9,257 nt of DNA. Origin: Bacteroidales bacterium (GTDB lineage: Bacteria > Bacteroidota > Bacteroidia > Bacteroidales > UBA932). Below the pieces are notes generated by a model. The model searched no databases. It was not told the DNA's origin and was given only the letters and a program-made list of their open reading frames with translations. Below are positions 5,979 through 9,257 of the stretch, piece by piece. The stretch spans positions 1 to 9,257 of the forward strand of contig JALNXR010000066.1 of NCBI GenBank assembly GCA_023230265.1, given 5' to 3'. Every line of letters begins with the position of its first letter. Position 1 is the stretch's first letter. A program made the position numbers and the translations under genes.

Positions 5979-7253
5979 ATGAATACACTCAGGGCTTTTG
6001 CCAGACTTGTAATCGGCTTTATATTCATCTTTTCCGGATTTGTAAAGATAATAGATCCTGCAGGCACCGGACTGATATTTTCTGAATATCTGAGGATAAT
6101 TGGAATTATTGATATGCCGGCTTTTGCAAAAGCTGCAGGAGCACTGCTTTCGGTAGCAGAATTCCTTACCGGTATATTTATATTGCTGGGATTGAGAATG
6201 GTACTGGCATCAAAAGTTGCACTGATCTTCATATCATTTTTTACTACCCTCACTCTTTTTCTTGCAATTTTCAATCCCATACAGGACTGCGGCTGTTTTG
6301 GAGAGGCAATCAAACTCACAAACTGGCAAACATTTCTTAAAAATATTGTATTACTGGCACTTGCCCTGGTTGTTTATTTTCAAAGGAGACACTTTCTTCC
6401 AATAGCTCCGGTATGGCTGGAGAGGATATTCGCCATCCTCTTTATTCTGTTCACTCTTACTCTTTCCATTTACTCTTTTATCAATCTTCCTATGATAGAC
6501 TTTACAAACCTGAGGACAGGAAGAGATCTCAGGGAAGTGACAGGAAGGGAAAATCTCAACAGAGGACCCGCTTTTGAAACTATATTGGTTTATAAAAAAG
6601 GGAATGTTGTCAAAGAATTCACTATAGATTCCCTGCCCGATTCTACATGGGTTTTTGTGGATTCAAAAACAACACTTCTCCCGGGAAGAGATGTCTCAGG
6701 GGGCACTCACCTGTCGATCACTGACAAATATGGCAGATATGTGACAGATTCACTGCTGCTTTCTCAAAACAGCCTGTTTGTTACTACTATCCCCAGGATA
6801 GGGCAAAAGATTAAAAACAGTCTGAGTAAAAGCATAGAATTAAGAAAAAAGCTTGCAGAAAGAGGTGTGAATCATATCTATCTTACGGGTTCCTCTCCTT
6901 ATGAGGCTGACTCGTTTCTTGTTCCATTCCTGGACAGCACTGCCAAAATTTATTATTCTGATATTAAAAATGTTATTACTCTAAACCGCTCTACGGCAGG
7001 CACTGTATATATTAATAACGGTGTAATCTCAGCCAAGTGGTCTGCAGCACATACTCCTTATGATAATCTGGACAATATACTTTCGGAAGACCCTGATTAC
7101 CTTGCTGCCACAACACGATTGAAAGGTAGGATGACAGCAGAGTTTACCTTACTTGCCTTGATAGCTATGATTATGATAATCAGATATCTCTGCAAATTTC
7201 TTTACACACATAAACCTCAGGAATACGATGATAATCCAGAACTACTCCCTTAA
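5979..7253 (+). CDS. DoxX-like membrane protein with extracytoplasmic domain (BT_3928 type)
   Basis: This 424-residue protein has an N-terminal DoxX/MauE-like membrane domain with segments near residues 10-26, 52-71, 76-98, 120-137 and 146-168. It carries the motif DCGCFGEA (103-110; C104, C106) before TM4, typical of the Bacteroidota DoxX-like family. A hydrophilic region of about 215 residues (172-387), probably periplasmic, follows, and then one more membrane segment at about 388-407 and a short charged tail. The hydrophilic part includes a PDSTWVFVDSK block (220-230) and a stretch (about 285-350) that may be a degenerate thioredoxin-like fold, with no CxxC. DoxX relatives are linked to quinone or thiol redox chemistry, but the function of this type is not established, so I name only the architecture. 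It sits one base after tmk and overlaps murB by 26 bases. Confidence 0.8.
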   Translation: MNTLRAFARLVIGFIFIFSGFVKIIDPAGTGLIFSEYLRIIGIIDMPAFAKAAGALLSVAEFLTGIFILLGLRMVLASKVALIFISFFTTLTLFLAIFNPIQDCGCFGEAIKLTNWQTFLKNIVLLALALVVYFQRRHFLPIAPVWLERIFAILFILFTLTLSIYSFINLPMIDFTNLRTGRDLREVTGRENLNRGPAFETILVYKKGNVVKEFTIDSLPDSTWVFVDSKTTLLPGRDVSGGTHLSITDKYGRYVTDSLLLSQNSLFVTTIPRIGQKIKNSLSKSIELRKKLAERGVNHIYLTGSSPYEADSFLVPFLDSTAKIYYSDIKNVITLNRSTAGTVYINNGVISAKWSAAHTPYDNLDNILSEDPDYLAATTRLKGRMTAEFTLLALIAMIMIIRYLCKFLYTHKPQEYDDNPELLP

Positions 7254-8235
7254 AAAACACAATACATTAGGGCTTGATGCAAATGCCCGGTTTTTTACAA
7301 CTCCCCATGACGAGAATCAATTAAGGAAGGTGTTATCAGAGAACCGTTTCAGAAATATTCCATTACTGGTTTTGGGTTCAGGATCCAATATCCTTTTCAG
7401 TAATGATTTTGACGGTCTTGTGGTTAGACTTGAGATTAACGATATATCCGTTACCGGAGATGATGATAAAAGTGTTTATGTAAGGGCTGGAGCCGGTATC
7501 AACTGGGATAACCTGGTCTCATTCTGCACTGACAGGGGATGGGGTGGAGCCGAGAATTTATCGTGGATCCCCGGAACTGTGGGGGCATCCCCTGTACAAA
7601 ATATCGGCGCCTATGGATCAGAGGTGAAAGATATTATATATTCTGTTGAATATCTGGAGAGAGAAAGCCTCAACAAAGTTACACTCAAGGGATCAGAGTG
7701 CAAATTCGGATACCGGGACAGCATATTCAAGAGGGAGCTGAAATCAACTGCAATAATTACCTATGTTACATTCAGACTGAAAAAGTTTCCTGACCTGAAC
7801 ACAGGATATGCTGATATTTCGGCCTACTTCAACCAGAGAAGCTGTAAATCAATAAATGATATAAGAGAAGCAGTAATAGCTATCAGAAAGGATAAACTTC
7901 CGGATCCCTCTGTAACAGGAAATGCCGGAAGTTTCTTTAAAAACCCTGTGGTTAAAATTGAAAAAGCAGAAGAGTTAAAGAACTTATATCCCTCCCTGAA
8001 AATTTATCCCGCAGGAGAGGGGATGTGCAAACTTCCGGCTGCATGGCTTATTGACCAGTGCGGCTTCAAGGGAAAAAGGTTCGGTAATGTGGGGGTACAT
8101 GAAAAACAGCCGCTGGTGCTTCTTGCTTACAAAGGTGCAGTTGCGGCTGAGCTTCTTGAGCTTTCTTCTTTGATAATCAGAGAGGTAAGGGGGAAGTTTG
8201 GAATTGAGATCTCTCCGGAAGTGAATATCTTCTGA
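7228..8235 (+). CDS. murB: UDP-N-acetylenolpyruvoylglucosamine reductase
   Basis: MurB reduces UDP-GlcNAc-enolpyruvate to UDP-MurNAc with NADPH and FAD, the second committed step of peptidoglycan synthesis, in the cytoplasm. The 335-residue protein has the FAD-binding blocks GSGSN (50-54) and IPGTVGASPVQNIGAYG (114-130), then YRDS (162-165) and RKDKLPDP (220-227). GNAGSFFKNP (231-240) holds the proton-donating serine S235, and the C-terminal PEV (330-332) has the catalytic glutamate E331. Retention of the Y-R region and its length make it the E. coli-like type I MurB. The start at 7228 overlaps the upstream gene by 26 bases; a weak AGGA sits 5 bases before it, and no later ATG would keep the NTLG-type N-terminal block. 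It converges on infB with an 8-base gap. Confidence 0.96.
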   Translation: MIIQNYSLKKHNTLGLDANARFFTTPHDENQLRKVLSENRFRNIPLLVLGSGSNILFSNDFDGLVVRLEINDISVTGDDDKSVYVRAGAGINWDNLVSFCTDRGWGGAENLSWIPGTVGASPVQNIGAYGSEVKDIIYSVEYLERESLNKVTLKGSECKFGYRDSIFKRELKSTAIITYVTFRLKKFPDLNTGYADISAYFNQRSCKSINDIREAVIAIRKDKLPDPSVTGNAGSFFKNPVVKIEKAEELKNLYPSLKIYPAGEGMCKLPAAWLIDQCGFKGKRFGNVGVHEKQPLVLLAYKGAVAAELLELSSLIIREVRGKFGIEISPEVNIF

Positions 8236-8243
8236 TAACTCCT

Positions 8244-9257
8244 CTAGAGCTTCCTTTTAATCTCAACTATAGTGTAGGCTTCAATAATATCACCAGTCTT
8301 AATGTCGTTGAATCCATCCACATTAAGGCCGCAGTCGTAACCTGCACTTACCTCTTTGACATCGTCCTTAAAACGTTTGAGAGAACCCAACAGACCTGTG
8401 TAGACTACAATACCGTCCCTTATCACCCTTATTTTGGCACTCCGGACAATTTTTCCCTCTTTTACCATACAACCTGCAATAGTGCCCACTTTTGAAATTC
8501 TGAATGTTTCGCGGACCTCTGCAGTTGCAGTTATCTCCTCCTTCTCCTCCGGGGCAAGCATCCCTTCCATACCACTCTTTACTTCGTTAATGGCATCGTA
8601 AATCACTGAGTATAGCCTTATCTCAATCTCCTCTTTCTCAGCAATCTTACGGGCATTTACTGAGGGTCTTACCTGAAATCCGATAATAATTGCATTAGAA
8701 GCAACAGCCAGCAGTACATCACTCTCCGATATGGCCCCCACCGCTTTGTGTATCACATTTACATGAACCTCTTCTGTAGATAGTTTTATCAGAGAATCGG
8801 AGAGAGCCTCAATAGAACCGTCCACATCCCCCTTGACAATTACATTCAACTCCTGGAAGTTTCCGATGGCAATCCTCCTGCCTATCTCTTCAAGTGTTAT
8901 GTGTTTCTGCGTCTTGAGTCCCTGTATGCGGATTAGCTGTTCTCTCTTGTTGGCCAGATCCCTTGCCTCCTTCTCATCTTCCATTACATTAAAGAGCTCT
9001 CCTGCAGCAGGCGCACCGTTCAGCCCAAGAATGGAAACAGGTGTGGATGGACCGGCCTCGGAAACCTTTTGTCCCCTTTCGTTGAACATAGCTTTGATTC
9101 TTCCTGTGTGGCTTCCGCTCAGAATAATATCTCCGATCCTTAATGTTCCGGAGTGAACGAGGATTGTGGCAAGAAAGCCTCTTCCTTTATCGAGTGAAGA
9201 TTCAATAATTGTCCCGTGTGACTTTTTCTTTGAATTGGCCTTAAGATCAAGCATATC
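8244..9257 (-). CDS. infB: Translation initiation factor IF-2 (C-terminal part; 5' end cut by window edge)
   Basis: The visible 337 residues cover the region after the GTPase domain. Domain II is the beta-barrel from LDLKAN through [14 protein letters not shown] and [11 protein letters not shown]. The linker and domain III run from about ITLEEI through [15 protein letters not shown] and GFQVRPS. The C-terminal C2 domain starts at about [23 protein letters not shown] and ends at EIKRKL; this domain binds the fMet end of initiator tRNA. The factor places initiator tRNA on the 30S subunit and promotes 50S joining, using GTP. The codon upstream of the first visible Met is GAT, so the frame stays open to the edge and Met at 9254 is internal (the common 'MLDLKAN' block). 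The GTPase motifs lie outside the window. It ends in TAG, convergent with murB. Confidence 0.97.
   Translation of the reverse strand, partial: DMLDLKANSKKKSHGTIIESSLDKGRGFLATILVHSGTLRIGDIILSGSHTGRIKAMFNERGQKVSEAGPSTPVSILGLNGAPAAGELFNVMEDEKEARDLANKREQLIRIQGLKTQKHITLEEIGRRIAIGNFQELNVIVKGDVDGSIEALSDSLIKLSTEEVHVNVIHKAVGAISESDVLLAVASNAIIIGFQVRPSVNARKIAEKEEIEIRLYSVIYDAINEVKSGMEGMLAPEEKEEITATAEVRETFRISKVGTIAGCMVKEGKIVRSAKIRVIRDGIVVYTGLLGSLKRFKDDVKEVSAGYDCGLNVDGFNDIKTGDIIEAYTIVEIKRKL

Noticed and set aside
8217..8258. GGAAG...CTTCC followed by TTTT at the murB/infB convergence
   Set aside because: The stem is only five pairs with a 28-base loop, too weak to call a terminator.
9252..9254. ATG at 9254 as the start of a separate 336-residue protein
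   Set aside because: The preceding codon is open and the block is internal to IF-2 domain II, so it is a window-edge cut and not a start.
1..9257. Defence system, mobile element, CRISPR, tRNA or prophage cargo
   Set aside because: All coding space is taken by housekeeping genes with uniform composition; no direct repeat arrays, integrase, transposase or tRNA-like folds were seen. The CPBP (Abi-like) protein alone is not evidence of phage defence.

Overview
This is an ordinary chromosomal housekeeping segment from a member of the phylum Bacteroidota, most likely order Bacteroidales. Three things suggest this: recognisable Bacteroidales-type proteins (a DoxX-like protein of the BT_3928 type with a CGCFG motif, a DivIC/FtsB protein ending in a FAREQYYF-like segment, a Tmk with the FPRF/DPYLIALLFAEDRR pattern); AT-rich leaders that mostly lack Shine-Dalgarno sequences; and TAnnTTTG-type -7 promoter elements in the divergent intergenic gaps. 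I see no RNA gene, mobile element, CRISPR array or prophage. The longest gene-free gap is about 112 bases.

Layout from left to right. The minus-strand group at 1-1869 reads, in transcription order, nucleotidyltransferase, CPBP intramembrane protease, then the start of manA (cut by the window edge). A 72-base divergent gap follows. The plus-strand ftsB/divIC-like gene (1942-2265) overlaps tail-to-tail with a minus-strand YjjG-type HAD phosphatase (2228-2956). Upstream of the HAD gene on the same strand lie purB (3069-4412) and folP (4426-5247), giving a folP-purB-(HAD) order. A 52-base divergent gap separates folP from the plus-strand operon tmk, DoxX-like membrane protein and murB (5300-8235), whose genes are 1 base apart or overlap. 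murB converges, with an 8-base gap, on the 3' part of infB (8244-9257, minus strand, cut by the window edge).

Functionally, the window gathers nucleotide supply (purB, tmk), folate synthesis (folP), cell wall and division (murB, ftsB/divIC-like), translation initiation (infB) and sugar-phosphate/nucleotide-sugar metabolism (manA, nucleotidyltransferase). The less understood pieces are the nucleotidyltransferase of unknown sugar specificity, the CPBP protease between it and manA, and the DoxX-like protein with a large extracytoplasmic domain.

I did not find a clearly new biological system. The points most worth a second look are the mirror-image pairs of TAnnTTTG elements in both divergent gaps, the altered substrate loop of the FolP protein, and the tightly packed CPBP-manA gene order.
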